From: Ricinus communis
Taxonomy: Eukaryota; Streptophyta; Magnoliopsida; Malpighiales; Euphorbiaceae
NCBI RefSeq assembly: GCF_019578655.1
Contig: NC_063258.1
Coordinates: 28,834,802 to 28,898,801, forward strand
Length of the DNA: 64,000 nucleotides
Direction of reading: 5' to 3'
The notes under the pieces were generated by a model. It saw only the letters and a list, made by a program, of their open reading frames with translations, was not told the origin of the DNA and did no database searches. Of this stretch, positions 25,857 through 38,846 are shown piece after piece; position 1 is the stretch's first letter; the number at the start of each line of letters is the position of its first letter. A program made the translations under genes and the position numbers.

Positions 25857-28800
25857 AATAAAATAAAGATGTTTTTATTTTCTTTATAATAACGTTCTCT
25901 TATTTTATTTTATATTTTTCTCAATTAGATTACATTTTACTTTTTTGCTTTTTAGGATTGAAAAAAGATATAATATAATCTTGTGAAGTAATGTGCACTG
26001 CATATTGTTTACACTGTGTAATTCCATCCATTCAGATCCTGCCAATATCACACTATCCTGACATCGATACAATAACATCCCTTCATTAATTTATCAACTG
26101 CCTTCTACATTTTAATGCTTCATTTTTCTATATTCTTAATAAGTTTTAATTAAATTTTTAATAAGTTAAATTTGAGACAATTTATCATTTACTATACAAC
26201 TAAATTATTATTATTTTATTGAACATAAAAGTTTTATTTTACTTTTCTTAAAATAAATAAAATTGTTTTACATATGAACATAAATGGAAATTAAATTTAT
26301 AATAATTTGGTAAAATTGCTACATAACAATAAAATAACTTAATACACATATTAAAATTTTCAGTTGAATATAAGTGAAGCTTATATATATGAGGTCATTC
26401 TAAATCTCATCCGTTGATTGGAAAAGATTGGAGGGTAGAAATCCTCTTAATATGTGATCTTTTGCATTTTAATATATGCAATGTAAAGTATGAATTCCAT
26501 GATGATGTAATTGGGGATTTCTTTTCTTCCCTTCTTTTAGTGAATGATTGAGTAGCTCGCAAATATGGACAACACAGACCGACGAAGATTAGGGGGAAAA
26601 TATTAATATATTTCGGAAATTATAAAGAAAAAGTATATCTCAACTGCTGCTAGCAATAATAAGATTTAATGATAATTATAAAAATATTATGGTTTCTATA
26701 TTAATTTCTATCACTACTGCTATTATTAATTTATTATTTTTTGTCTTAACTGGACAATTGTGTGTTTTTTTTCTATTTTTTTTATCGATTTAAATATTAC
26801 AGAATTTTTTATAAAACATTTTACGTTTTTAGATTGGATTTTGAATGAATAGGAAGTTATAAAATAAAAGATAGTTATTTTATAAAATTTTATTATATAA
26901 ATTTCAGAATTTCTGTCATTTTCCTTTGAAGAAACACACACATATAAAGACATACGAGTTTAAAGCAAAAAGTGTTTGGATATTCTTGCTCGTGTTTTTG
27001 TCATTTCCGCAACGCAACTATGAAAAGCTGTCCAACTTGAGTTTTGGCTCAATTGTCAGTATGCATTATTTATGAGCAAAACGACAATAAAATTGACGAA
27101 ATGCAGCATGTCATTTTGATAGTGACATGAAAACGAAATTTAAACAAATAAAAAATATTAAAAAGGAAGGAAGGGTCTGATATTTCATATTCGCATTTCT
27201 GGCACTCATTTTCCTGTAACAATTTTATGGCGTGGGATTCTCTTACTCACTCAATAAGTTCTCTTTTTGCAATTCTTCTTGGCCCTTTTTCGCACAGAAA
27301 GAGAAAAAAAAAAAAGAAATCAAGAAGAAAATGATGATGAGGAGGAGGTATTTGTAGCCACCTGATTAGCTCAATCTTTTGGTAGATTCCAAATGTGTTG
27401 GTAAATATCAATGGTGGGGGCAATTCGTACGTATGTGAGCAAAGGAAAATAATATGGTTTGAAAATTACCCCTTTGAGATCATTTAGGAGAGTGGGTAGC
27501 CACCATTAAAATAGTGCCATTTTTCAATCATAAATTATATATGATATTGATATAAGTAATGTGATTCCACCATAATTCTATGTGTTTTTTTTTTTTAAAA
27601 GAAAAGATAGATATTCTATTAATATAAAGTAATAAACAGATCATAACATAAAATATAAAATAAATACTTTTAAATTTATTTTTAATAATTTTCAATCGTA
27701 TTGATAAAGAAATAAATTATCATTTTGACGAGAAATTTATTATACTTAATGATATTAAACTATATGTTGATTTCAAAAGGTAAAATTACTTGAATTTCAA
27801 AATGCATCATCATCTCCAACGTTGCCATAGAGAAAGGACTCAAAATCTTAGAGAGGCTCAGCACTCCTGTGAAAAAGAAACCGTAGAACTCTAGTAAGAA
27901 AAACACAAACAGCAATAATGTAACAAAAATAAGGACAGTTGGCAATAATAATAATAAAGCATGGTAGTGGATGCACGGCAATGGCGCAACGGTAACAACT
28001 AAATAGGAAAAGAGTTGTTCCTACTGTCTAAAATTATAAGAGAATCACTCACAAACTATTAAATTATATATATAAATTAGACATTCAAGAAATCTTTTAA
28101 CTTTAAGAGTAAATTTTCTTGAAATTTTAAAAAAATATATATATTTTTTAAATTATTTATTTTTTTTTTAAATCATATTTTCTCAAGCTACTCATTCCCT
28201 CTTTATTTATAAAATAAAGTAAAAAGCCGTGCTGAAATATATACATATTTAAAATAAATTAAAATAATTAATTAATTATTTATAATTTAATAAAAAAATA
28301 TAAAAAGTATTGTTGAGAATCCTATAAGAAAAGACCATCAATAATCAAATGGATAATGGCCAGAGTAAAAATGCTAAAATATAATTTTCTTTATTTATAT
28401 AAAATGATGAATATGTAATTCATACATAATTAATTTTAATATTCTATATAATAAAATTTATATTTTCTAATAAAAAGACTGTTATCATATTTTTAATGAA
28501 TATAATGATTAACATTGTATTTAGTCAATTTATAAGTATATTTTAAAATAATGATTAAAGCTTGTAGAATTTGATTTAAACGTTTATAAAATAAAGAATA
28601 AAGAAAGAATAAATAATTTCAGCTCGTCAAAAATAAATTTTTAAATTTTTTAAATATGTCCATAATCTATTTATAAGAATAAAAAAATAAAAAAAAAGAA
28701 TGCAGCATAGAATAAAAAAGAAAAAAAAGAAACTATAATGTAATTTAAGACTTTAAATGATAGAAAATTAAAAATAAAATTGAGCTGAACAGCTAAAAAT

Positions 28801-30770
28801 ATCTCGCAATCAGGTTTTAAATTGACACTAATATATACATAAGGCGTTTTCACACATGTATTCACATTCATATAAAACGGCCACGTTTGACATTGTACCC
28901 AGATCAACGAAATAATTTTCCATCCGAATGAAGCAGGTGTTTCAGATGATAAATGGGCTCGAAAGTCTTAATATTAAAAGCTGCTTTCTCCAAAAAAGAA
29001 AATAGGGGAGAGTGATGTCCGAACAACTCAGGAAGCTTGTATGCAGGTCCAAAGGCCCAAATCTCTGTTCGTTTCCACCCATTTTACACTCTCTCTAAGG
29101 CACGTTCTATTTCTTAATGCATAAATAACAAACTATACAAATTAATTTTCTTTTTTCCTTTCAGCGGACCAAAATTGATTAATTTAAGCAAGGTCATGGT
29201 GAATCTTGGCCGGTCCCATTTATTTAAGGAATAAAAAATATCTATAAATTTAGATACAGACTAGTCAAACCACATAGAGATAGAGTTTCACTACTTTCGA
29301 CAGACATTCATTACCCATTTATTTTAATCTATTAAATAAAAACAGGATCATGAGTTTTTTTTTTTTTATATATAAAATAACCCGTTGAGCTCAAATTAGT
29401 GGGAATCAAACTAACTAACTAATAAAATATAATAAATTTATTTAAGAGAAACAAAAGATTATATCGTCAAAAGCACAAGATATATGAATATTTTGATTGA
29501 AAGAGCATACAGCCTAGAGAATCATCCAAAGTCAGTAAGCTGTTTCTTCTATCCAATTTAAAGTGACTTGAACTGATCCTAGTTGGCAATGCTAATACTT
29601 CTGTTTTCATATGTTAAATGGAATAATTAAAAAAGAAAAATAAACCCCTTGATAAGTATAAAATTAAATATAAAGTGGGTTTACATAAATAGATAAGATT
29701 AATATATAACATATTGATTACTTCCACATTACTGGATGCAGCTCCAGCTACTACTTTCTCTTAATTCTACTAGATCTACCATTAATTCTTCGTATATGTA
29801 TTTAAATATCAAGTTGCACAAAAATATGATATCATGAATTGGTTAGAGGATGACATGATGCTCACGGCCACAATCGAAAGCCCCTAAAATTCAGCAAAAG
29901 GCAGATCCAAGATTAGACTTTTTGTTGTTTCTAGAAAAAATATTAATGTAGGATATATTTTTTTTAAAATTTAATAATTTATAATAATTTAAAAACATCA
30001 ATTAGATTTTTTTAACGAATGATAAATTTCTTAATAAAATTATATATTTAAATTTTAAATTCAAAAATTTACACAGTATTAAACAGATACTTTGACTGCT
30101 TAAAAATTCCTCTACGAATTCCCATTCTATGACATGCTCACTTGGTACACACTAGATTTATTTATTTATTTATTTATTTTTCTTTGTAATTACTTGGCCA
30201 GCTATTTCACACGTACATATGAAGAATACTTAAACATGTAAAACAATGTACGTAATCTGCCCTTCTTTTCACATTTTGTTGTGCTATAGTCTTCGGTGGT
30301 TGAGCTGAATTTAATTTAATCACGCCCATAATAGTTTCACACCCTTTAATTACCAAATTTTTATAATAAAATGTTACCAGACTGGTGGGTCGGGTTAATG
30401 ATACAAATGATTATTAGATTTTATATTTAGTTTCATTTTAGTAATAAAATTTTAATTTGTTTCGTCTTAGTTATTTAATTTTAATTTTGTTTCCATTTAT
30501 TCACTTTGTAAATAAAAAATTTAACATGTAAAAAGGGTAATAAAAAAATATAAAATATAAATTTTTTATTGGCAAAAATAACTAAATTACAATTTAAATT
30601 AAAATTGAATAATTGAAATGAAATAAATTAATTTTTTATGACTAAAATAAGACTAAATATAAAATTCAGTGACTATTTATATTATCACAGGGTAGATTAT
30701 TTGTAACGTACCTCAAATAAATTACATTTACCCATTAAATATGTATTATATAAAAAAATTATGTTTAGCA
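25857..30770. other. AT-rich intergenic sequence
   Basis: Nearly 5 kb of AT-rich DNA lies here without a supportable gene. Open frames such as those near 26726-26953, 27760-27981 and 28671-28907 on the minus strand are Phe/Ile/Lys-rich translations of A/T runs. A short TTTA tetranucleotide repeat lies near 30156-30180. No RNA gene or intact transposon was recognised. Confidence 0.5.
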
Positions 30771-30775
30771 GCGGA

Positions 30776-31060
30776 AATATCAAAGAAAAAGATAGAAGAA
30801 AAAATAAAAAGAGAAAACAAATATAGAAAAGAGTAAGAAATGAAAGAAAAGAGAGATAGTGAAAAAAAATATGTAGGGAGAGTAAGAATGAAAAAGAAAA
30901 AAAATGAAAGAAGAAAAATAAATAGTAGTGAAAGAATATGTAGATAGAGAATAAAAAAAGAAAAAAATAATAATGATAATAAGTAAGGAGAGATGGAAAT
31001 AAATATAGAATATATGGTAGAGATAAAATGAAAAGATAAAGGGAGAGAAATGATTTACAA
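30776..31060 (+). repeat. Polypurine (GA/AAAG-rich) tract
   Basis: About 285 bases of the plus strand are almost all purine plus occasional T, built from varied GAAAGAAAAA and GGAGAG units. It abuts the CACTA-like terminal region and could be internal to that element or an independent low-complexity tract. Confidence 0.6.
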
Positions 31061-31129
31061 TGGGTTAAAATTAGCCGTGGAAGCTAAATTTAAATATAAA
31101 TAGTAGGAATTATAGAAAGTATGATAATT

Positions 31130-31558
31130 AAAGAAATTTAAAAAAATTGTCGCTAATTTATCGTTAAAATTAAGAAAAATAAGTGAAAGATTAAAAAAAT
31201 TAAAAATTAGTAACATCAGTAGCTATATCCGTCAGTAAAATTAGCTAAAGATCAATTAACCATTTTTTAACTATGGATTTCTTTGTCGGTAAAATTCGTC
31301 ACTAAAATTGACAAAAAATCAAGTAACCATATTTTAGTTACGAATTTTAAATCTAATGATATAATCTATAGCTAAAGCTGACACTAAAATATAGCTTCAA
31401 ATTTAATGTCAATTTAGCCATGAATTTTTATCGTCACTAATCATCATTAAAGCTCTTTTTTTTTTCTTATCAGTATGTTGTCGTTATTCCGTTGGTATCT
31501 AATGATTAGTGCTATATGTGGCTAGAATTTATCGCTAAATGCATAATTTTTTGTAGTG
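31130..31558 (-). mobile_element. CACTA (En/Spm)-like transposon terminus with subterminal repeats
   Basis: The right end at 31551-31558 is TTGTAGTG, the inverse of CACTACAA, the terminal motif of plant CACTA elements. The adjoining ~400 bases carry many variants of GTCGCTAAA/GTCACTAAAATT in both orientations (for example near 31148, 31230, 31288, 31306, 31431 and 31530), as expected of CACTA subterminal repeats. I did not find a matching left terminus or 3-bp target duplication, so this may be a truncated or solo end. No transposase is seen. Confidence 0.55.
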
Positions 31559-32600
31559 GGTGTTTTTTACTGTTTATCTATAAAATATTTAATATACAAA
31601 TCACTCATTTAATACACCCATTGGATAATTAAGCCGAATATTTCAAAAATAGCCAAATTATTCTATAATTGGAATACAGGCACTTCTATAATTAATTTAT
31701 TATCCATAGCATACTTTATTTTTATTATCATAAGAAAAAGAAAGTTAAATACCCGTAGAATTCTTGCAATGTGATTGAAAAAAAAAAAGAAGATAAAGTG
31801 ATAAAATGTCAAATAATATGAGTCATATTTTTGTAATAATGATGTCTTAGTACAAATTAATATCCTGAAAACCGAAGAAGATAGCAATGACGATTGATGG
31901 GGTTTATGTCGGAAATTGATTTTAAAGTCAATCTGAAGATGTAAGAAGTGTTTCAACATTGTTGATTTTGATTGTTTGGTGAAACTCCACATATATATAT
32001 ATATAGACGGAGATGGTAAGGGTGGTTGTAGTTTGATTGAATTACCCATCCCAATTTATTGACCATTTATAAACAAATTAATGATTATTAAATAGTAACT
32101 TCTGTATATTAATTTCGTACAGCTTTACATGTCGTTGTGACTTCTGCAGTTTAAGGTGACGACGCCTATTTAATGTTGGCTAAATGTGACCAAATTCTTC
32201 TTCTTATTCAGTATTAATAATAACAATAACATTACACGTCAGTATTCATATATAATTGGATTAGAAGCTTATGATTCGATCCCAAGTAAGAAATTCAAAA
32301 TTGAAAGTTTTAGGCATTGTCTTTTGTGTTTACTATCATCAGTAATCAATTGGTTTTTCTAAAAAGTTTTACGGGAGCTCTATATGTTAAACTCAATTTT
32401 TTATTTTATTTTTTATTTTTTAATAATATCTTAAATATTCTTATATTTATTCTTTTAGTTAATAAGTGAAGAGAGTTGAGACATGAATATAATATTTCAT
32501 ATTTAATTAATAAAATAGAATAATATTTTTTTAAAATTTTATAATGTTATTTATCCAGCAGTAAAATATAATTCGGATATAAGGAAAGCATGCAGTGATT
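31559..32600. other. AT-rich intergenic sequence
   Basis: No gene is supported here. A 128-codon minus-strand frame at 31663-32049 is Phe/Ile/Lys-rich and lacks motifs. Confidence 0.5.
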
Positions 32601-32659
32601 GTTGGTTGCTTGTGGCCTTTTGTGTCAGAGGAACAAGATCCAGTCCAAAGACTTTCGTG

Positions 32660-33545
32660 TTGACCGCCGCGATTTTTACTTTTCCGATTTTATAGACTAG
32701 AAAATGACAATAACGTCCATTGACTTTCGTTAAGAGACTAATGAACTAAATGGGACCCGTTTACCTACCCTCTCATTGACAATATTACCCCTGTCCTAAT
32801 TACATGCTCGTGCATCCCAAGTTCTTCGACAACAATAACCATATTGAAAATCTTGAGGAGGTCCAAATTCATTTTATAGACAATTCATTCATTTTCCTCT
32901 AAAATAGACTATTTAAATTTAGAACATATATATAATTTCTTCATAAATAAAAGCAAGGCAAAATGACAAGATTAAACAAAATGTTTGTATGACTCCTCAA
33001 CCTCCAAGCTTATGGCCCCACTTTCCTTATCAAAAAGGTCAACTGCATGGGAGATTCGTGACCATCTGATCCTTAGGAAGAGAGAAAGTCCGCATTCAGT
33101 GTGGTTGTGATCAGATTTGGTTCATGTTCATGCATAAGATGGTAGCTGCGTCATTTGGCCAAGGTATACGGTCTTCATTTTCTAGGACATAATTAATCTC
33201 TAGAAGCATATATATCATATAGAAAGTCCTTAATAATCTATTTGACGAATTTGCCCTTTGACTAAGATTACTAGCTATAACAAAAAGACAATAGACACGG
33301 TCCCTTTCTTCTCTTATATATATATATTATGTGTAAAATTAGTTTGTGATTGGTTGACAATTTGCCCTATTTTAATTATCTCCTTGATGTGTCCCTGATA
33401 AATAAACAAAGATTGATTAGTCAATTCTCATTACTTGGAAAACACATTTATTTCCTTGTAGCTATAAGGTGTGTGGTTTCATATGGTGAAATGAAATAAT
33501 ATGTTCTTTATTTTTGTTTTTATTTTATAAATGTCAAAAAGTCAA
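32660..33545. promoter_or_regulatory. W-box cluster upstream of the RIPK-like kinase gene
   Basis: TTGAC cores, the binding element of WRKY factors, occur at 32660, 32720, 33242, 33258 and (inverse GTCAA) 33038, 33420 and 33541, plus others near 32777 and 33353. At least six have the fuller TTGAC[C/T] form. That is about three times chance expectation for this length. The kinase family acts in immunity, which WRKY factors regulate, so a regulatory role is plausible but inferred. Confidence 0.4.
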
Positions 33546-33920
33546 GTAGGGGTAGCCATGTCATTTTCCTTAACCAACTACATAAGACTTGCGACTCATT
33601 ACCCATTAATCAAATCTTATGGAGGATAAATATATATGTATAAATAATAAAAGCAAGCCAGTTTAAATAGAAATTAAAAAAAAAAAGGAAATTGGAATAA
33701 TTCCAAACACTTTATACAATGAATGGAAAATACAAGAAAAAGAGAGAAATATAGAAAAATCAAAGGAGTGTACGATAGAAAGGAGTTGGAAACCTCTTTC
33801 TTCACGTCCGCGTTTGGAGAGCTGATTTGAATATTATTTGAACTTAGCCCCTTCTCCTTTTTAAGCATTCTAATCCTCATCTCTCCATTTGCACCAAACA
33901 CCTTCTCTTCTTCTATACCT

Positions 33921-33923
<3 letters not shown>

Positions 33924-33962
<39 letters not shown>
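33924..33962 (+). repeat. (CT)n microsatellite in kinase 5' leader
   Basis: A CT dinucleotide run of about 18 units lies ~75 bases upstream of the kinase ATG. Pyrimidine tracts of this kind are common in plant 5' leaders. Confidence 0.9.
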
Positions 33963-33963
<1 letters not shown>

Positions 33964-34035
33964 AAAAAGCAACACACTGCATATATATACAAAGTTCAAG
34001 AATCATTCATCTGTACATTTTGCATATCCAAGAAA

Positions 34036-35885
34036 ATGACTGTGCACAAGGCTAAATGGATATCTATGGTTTCTAGTTGTTTCAAGCCACTTGAACAAAA
34101 ACGAGCATTGAAGGCGCCCAAGAAAGAGGTCACTAAACAAACTTCATTCACAAGACTTTCCCTGTCTGATCTGAGCAACCCTAGTTCACTCTCTGAAGAT
34201 CTTTCCATCTCTCTTGCTGGCTCAAATCTTCATGTCTTTACCCTCGCGGAGCTAAAGGTGATAACCCAGAACTTCTCTTCAAGTAACTTTCTCGGTGAAG
34301 GTGGATTTGGACCAGTGCACAAAGGGTTCATTGATGATAAACTTAGGCCTGGATTGAAGGCTCAGCCTGTTGCCGTTAAGCTTTTAGATTTGGACGGCTT
34401 ACAGGGTCATAGGGAGTGGTTGGTAAGTCTACATTTTTAATCATATGATAAGATTACTTTAAGCTTTCATTTCCAGGTTTTGATCAACTAACGTATTCTT
34501 TTTAATATATATCTTTCTTTTGGCAGACGGAAGTAATCTTCCTTGGGCAATTGAGGCACCCACATCTAGTAAAGTTGATTGGTTATTGTTGCGAAGAAGA
34601 ACATAGGCTTCTTGTTTATGAATATATGCCACGGGGCAGCCTAGAGAACCAGTTATTTAGAAGTATGTTCACTTTGCAAATTATGTTACGAGTTCGTAGT
34701 TCATATCTTTCCATTGAGACACACACAGAGAACTATTTCAAGGACTAACTTATAAATTAATTATTTCTTGATTTTCAGGATATTCTGTATCACTACCATG
34801 GTCGACAAGAATGAAAATTGCTCTTGGAGCTGCAAAGGGTCTTGCTTTCCTTCATGAATCAGAAAAATCTGTTATTTATAGGGATTTCAAAGCCTCAAAC
34901 ATCTTGTTAGACTCGGTAATTACTAAGTTTCTTTTAATTCTTTTCCTAATTCATGCTATAAGTATATGTCTAATTTACACACAAGTGATATTCTTCTTGC
35001 TTGACTAATAGTCTAATAGTAGGTTGTCATTTATGTCTACAGGATTATAATGCTAAACTTTCAGATTTTGGGTTAGCAAAGGATGGTCCTCAAGGATCTG
35101 ATACGCATGTTTCCACCCGAGTTATGGGAACTCAAGGCTATGCTGCTCCTGAATATATCATGACAGGTAATTACTTTATCGAGTAGTTAACCTCTCAGCT
35201 TCAGAAACAACTCCAATATCACCGCAACTTATGATCGGAAATCCCATTAACCCAATTCATGTTTAACTATAGGGGTTAAAAACTAATATGTTCCTTTTTT
35301 TTATCATTTTCAGGACACTTGACGGCAATGAGTGATGTGTATAGTTTTGGGGTCGTACTCCTAGAGCTTCTTACAGGAAGAAGGTCTGTTGACAAGAGCC
35401 GTCCTCAAAGAGAACAGAAGTTGGCAGAGTGGGCAAGACCTATGCTAAATGATCCCCGGAAACTCGGTCGGATAATGGACCCAAGACTGGAAGGCCAGTA
35501 CTCGGAAACTGGAGCAAGAAAGGCAGCTGCATTGGCTTATCTATGCTTGAGTCACAGGCCAAAACAGAGACCGATAATGAGTATTGTGGTCAAGACTCTT
35601 GAATCATTCAAGGATTTTGAGGATATCCCTGTTGGACCCTTTGTTTACACAGTTCCAACAGAAAGTGATAATCATAAAGAAGATGTTAAAGAATGCATTG
35701 AACCCAAAAAAGAATTGAAGAAAGAGAGTAACGGGCAGCATCATCAAAAACATCCACTGCACCATGGCCATAGGCATCGTCACGGATCGCCAAGGTCACC
35801 AACAATTCATTCAGAAACTGCTCTACGTCAAAATCAAAGAAGTGGGTTGCAGTCTTCCTTGCACCCAAATGCCAAAGCAGCATAG
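34036..35885 (+). CDS. RIPK: RIPK-like receptor-like cytoplasmic kinase (RLCK subfamily VII)
   Basis: Five exons (34036-34422, 34527-34662, 34779-34915, 35043-35166, 35314-35885) give 451 aa. The N-terminus is short and basic with Cys15, and carries the [19 protein letters not shown] block shared with Arabidopsis RPM1-INDUCED PROTEIN KINASE. The kinase domain has the glycine loop GEGGFG, Lys115 (VAVK), catalytic Asp210 (YRDFKASN), the DFG motif at 228-230 and the activation segment [15 protein letters not shown]. After the domain comes a basic, His-rich low-complexity tail (~370-451). RLCK VII kinases relay immune-receptor and hormone signals at the plasma membrane, and RIPK phosphorylates RIN4. 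All catalytic residues are intact. An in-frame ATG at 33889 would add 49 residues translated through the CT repeat; the 34036 start matches the family better. Confidence 0.94.
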
Positions 35886-37124
35886 ATTATTAGTAAAAAT
35901 GTAATTAAATTAGTCACACTTGTAAATACACTTTTTCTTTTTATGTGTTTTTGGTTGAAGAAATTGCATATTTTAACAATTCAAATACTTAGGCATGTAA
36001 CTGTAAGAAATCTTGTGAGAGAACCGGTTTGATTACTTGATTTTGTTTTTTTTTTTCTTTTAAATACAATTAATTCTCTTGATTATTTATGGAACAGTTC
36101 GAATTCTTTTTCATGAAGCATAAAATTCAGGACCAGTTCAAAATTTTTGGAACCAAGTTAATTAAATCAGATACATTTTTTCAAGTTTTCAACGTTGTCT
36201 AATATACAGCTAACAAGTTTGAAATGTAATGCACAAACGCGGAGATGAAGTGCAGCAGTTGGTGATTAGATCTCCACTAACTCAATTCTAATCTTAATTA
36301 ATTAATACAAATACAGCAGCCCTCATGCGTGATTTGGTTTCATAAGATTATCGTGTAGAAAGAATATTTTATTACATAGTATCAAATCTGTTTTCTGTCC
36401 CTTTCTTCCTTTGATTCAAGTCGAACAAACAAACAATCACACTAAGCTGCCTCCCTGTCATGTCTATTCCCTAGTGACATTATATGACATCCTTCAGCAT
36501 TATTATCTTATGAAGCTCGACCAATCGAATTATACTTACTCTAATATCATCTTATTTGTATCTTTTAAAATTAAATTGATGGGACCAAACATTTATATAA
36601 AAAAAATTCAAAAATTAAAAACCAACCCATAAATTATTTTGAAATCATACTAATAATTTTAATTGAGAGGATAAATGATAAAAATATATAGAGTTAGAGT
36701 CCATTAATTAAAAGTGATAATATTAAATTTGGGTCAATCATAACCAAACAAATAGGATCAGTCATTTGAATGAACAGATCTTATTATTTATATGCAATTT
36801 AATTATTTTGTAGTGTTTGGATTTGGGATCACTAAGAATTATTTTGTTTCTTGTGGCAGAGTAAAACTTATTACACTTATCTTTTTAGCTTTGTAGTTAG
36901 CTACGTAATAGAATTTGATTCATGCTGAAAAGGTGGGTTGATATAGCTAGTTTTAACTTAATACTTAATGCTGTAATTAGTATGTCAGTATGTGAGATTA
37001 TCAGTCGGACCATTTACATAATTAATGCGAAAGGGAGAAATTAATTAAATTTCAGACGCAAATTAATTCATGCTTTTGGGTTTTTGTTTTTCTCTCCTTT
37101 ATTAATAAAATCGTAGAGGAAATA
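35886..37124. other. Convergent intergenic region between kinase and P450 genes
   Basis: This holds the 3' ends of two genes that face each other. The sequence is AT-rich. No additional gene is supported. Confidence 0.6.
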
Positions 37125-38846
37125 CTAATAGAGATGAAGTGGGAGTCGAGGCTCTGCGACTGCAACAAGGGGGGATTTTCTTAGGGTTGCTAACCCATAA
37201 ACTTCGTCCATGCTTAAATCTTCAGGTTTCATATTATCAGGCAATTTCCAATTAAACCCATGCAACAAATTAGCCAAGCATGATCTAATCATTTTAAGAC
37301 CGAGGCTATAACCAGGACACATTCTTCTACCAGAACCAAATGGCAATAGCTCGAAACTTTGTCCCTTCACGTCGATTGTCTTATCCAAAAATCTTTCTGG
37401 TCTGAACTCTTCTGGCTCATCCCAAATTGAGGGATCTCTCCCCATACTCCACGTGTTAATGACCACTCTACTTCCTTTGAGTATGTCATACCCACCTACC
37501 TTGCAGTCTTTAGTTGCCAAACGGGGTGCTAGCATAGTACCCACTGGATGCTTTCTCATTGTTTCTTTCATTATTGCATCTATGTACGGAAGGTTTGGGA
37601 TGTCTTTCTCTTCCACCCATCTCTGCTTTCCTACAACTCTGTCCAGCTCATCTGTTGCCTTTTTCACCAAATTGGGGTGTTTCATCAATTCAGACATTGC
37701 CCACTCCACAGCAGCAGCAGCTGTGTCTTTTCCTCCACCAATAATTTCCTGATAACACATATTAATTTGGATCAATCGCCACCTGTTACTCCCACTCGAA
37801 TTAATTTCACAACTGTGAGATGACAAGTTCGAATTCCAAACTAATCATAATTATCAGAAGAAACAACAATATAAGAAAATGAAAAGAACTAATAATTTAG
37901 TTACCTGAGAAAATCCCTTGACACTGTCAGTATTTAGCTTAATGTCAAGATCGGGATTATCAGCAAGCTGCAACATGTGATCCACTATGTTTTTTGGCGC
38001 AGAATCTTCCAGCAGTGCTCCTTTTCTCTTTATTCTGTGTTCACTAATCACGTGATCATGAAACCGATCGAATTTGATCTTCAAAGCCTTCATTCGCTTG
38101 ACGTACCCCTGCAAATCCAGGAAATCTAGCCATGGTATCCAATCACCAATATGAAACACCCCATTAAGCGAGAACAACTCGTCTAGCATTTCTTGAAATT
38201 CTTCAGGTGTTACTATATTAGTCTGAGACTCTGACTCAGCACTGGAGTACTTTTTCCCTAATACGATTCTACTGAGAATAGAAAGAGTATAGTGAGAAAG
38301 ATGGTCTTTAAGCAGAACAGCTTTGCCAGAGCAAGAAAGAGAATGAACGCCTGAGAGAAAATTATGCATTTCTTCCACACGAATATACTCATAGGACTGG
38401 AGTCTTTTCGAGTTGAATAGCTCATTTAGGTATAGTTTACGACCTTGTCGCCAGTATTCTCCATAAGGCGCCCATAAGACGTTAGAGTAGTTATATGCAG
38501 TGTATTTACCAGCAGCAAACTTGGGTCTAGAAGCAAAGATTTCATCATTTGTCTTTAAGATTTGCTTTGCCATTTCTGCAGAGGAGGCAACTACAACTGG
38601 GAAGGAACCAAACCTGAGTTGCATAATATGACCATATTGCTGTGCTAATTTGTGAAGAGATCGGTGAGGAAGAGGACCGATTAGGTTGAGATTGCCAATT
38701 ATTGGCCAAGGTTTTGGACCGGGTGGAAGTTTTAGTGATGAGTGATGATGGGAGATGAAAAGTTTTGCGAGGAAAAGAAGACCTGCACCTGCTAGCCATG
38801 CCATGGCCGATAATATCCATGACTGGTTCAGAGGAGCATCCATCAT
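37125..38846 (-). CDS. Cytochrome P450, CYP71 clan (CYP92-like)
   Basis: Two minus-strand exons (38846-37905 and 37748-37125) give 521 aa with the single phase-0 intron typical of A-type plant P450s. An N-terminal membrane anchor (~10-32) is followed by the PPGP hinge (KLPPGPKPWPIIGN). Later motifs are E376-xx-R379 (KETMR), FRPERF at 429-434 and the heme loop FGSGRRMCPG with Cys458. The segment GDWIPWLDFLDLQGYVKRMK and overall pattern resemble the CYP92 family, some of whose members make the homoterpene TMTT or act on terpenoids or flavonoids. The substrate cannot be told. The I-helix oxygen motif reads GGGKDTA, unlike the usual AGGT(D/E)T(S/T), though the acid-Thr pair (Asp322-Thr323) is kept. 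It would be ER-anchored. Two adjacent ATGs (38846, 38843) are equally acceptable starts. Confidence 0.92.

Noticed and set aside
29285..29300. CACTACTTTC as the left end of the CACTA-like element
   Set aside because: Bases beyond CACTAC do not match the inverse of the right terminus and no subterminal repeats adjoin it.
31663..32049. 128-codon minus-strand frame
   Set aside because: Composition is that of translated A/T runs (Phe, Ile, Lys), with no motif and no splice context.
33674..34006. Minus-strand frame with an Arg-Glu repeat opposite the kinase leader
   Set aside because: It is the antisense reading of the (CT)n microsatellite. The plus-strand kinase explains the region.
37453..37826. 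Three plus-strand frames over the P450 second exon
   Set aside because: They are antisense shadows of a well-supported minus-strand P450 exon.
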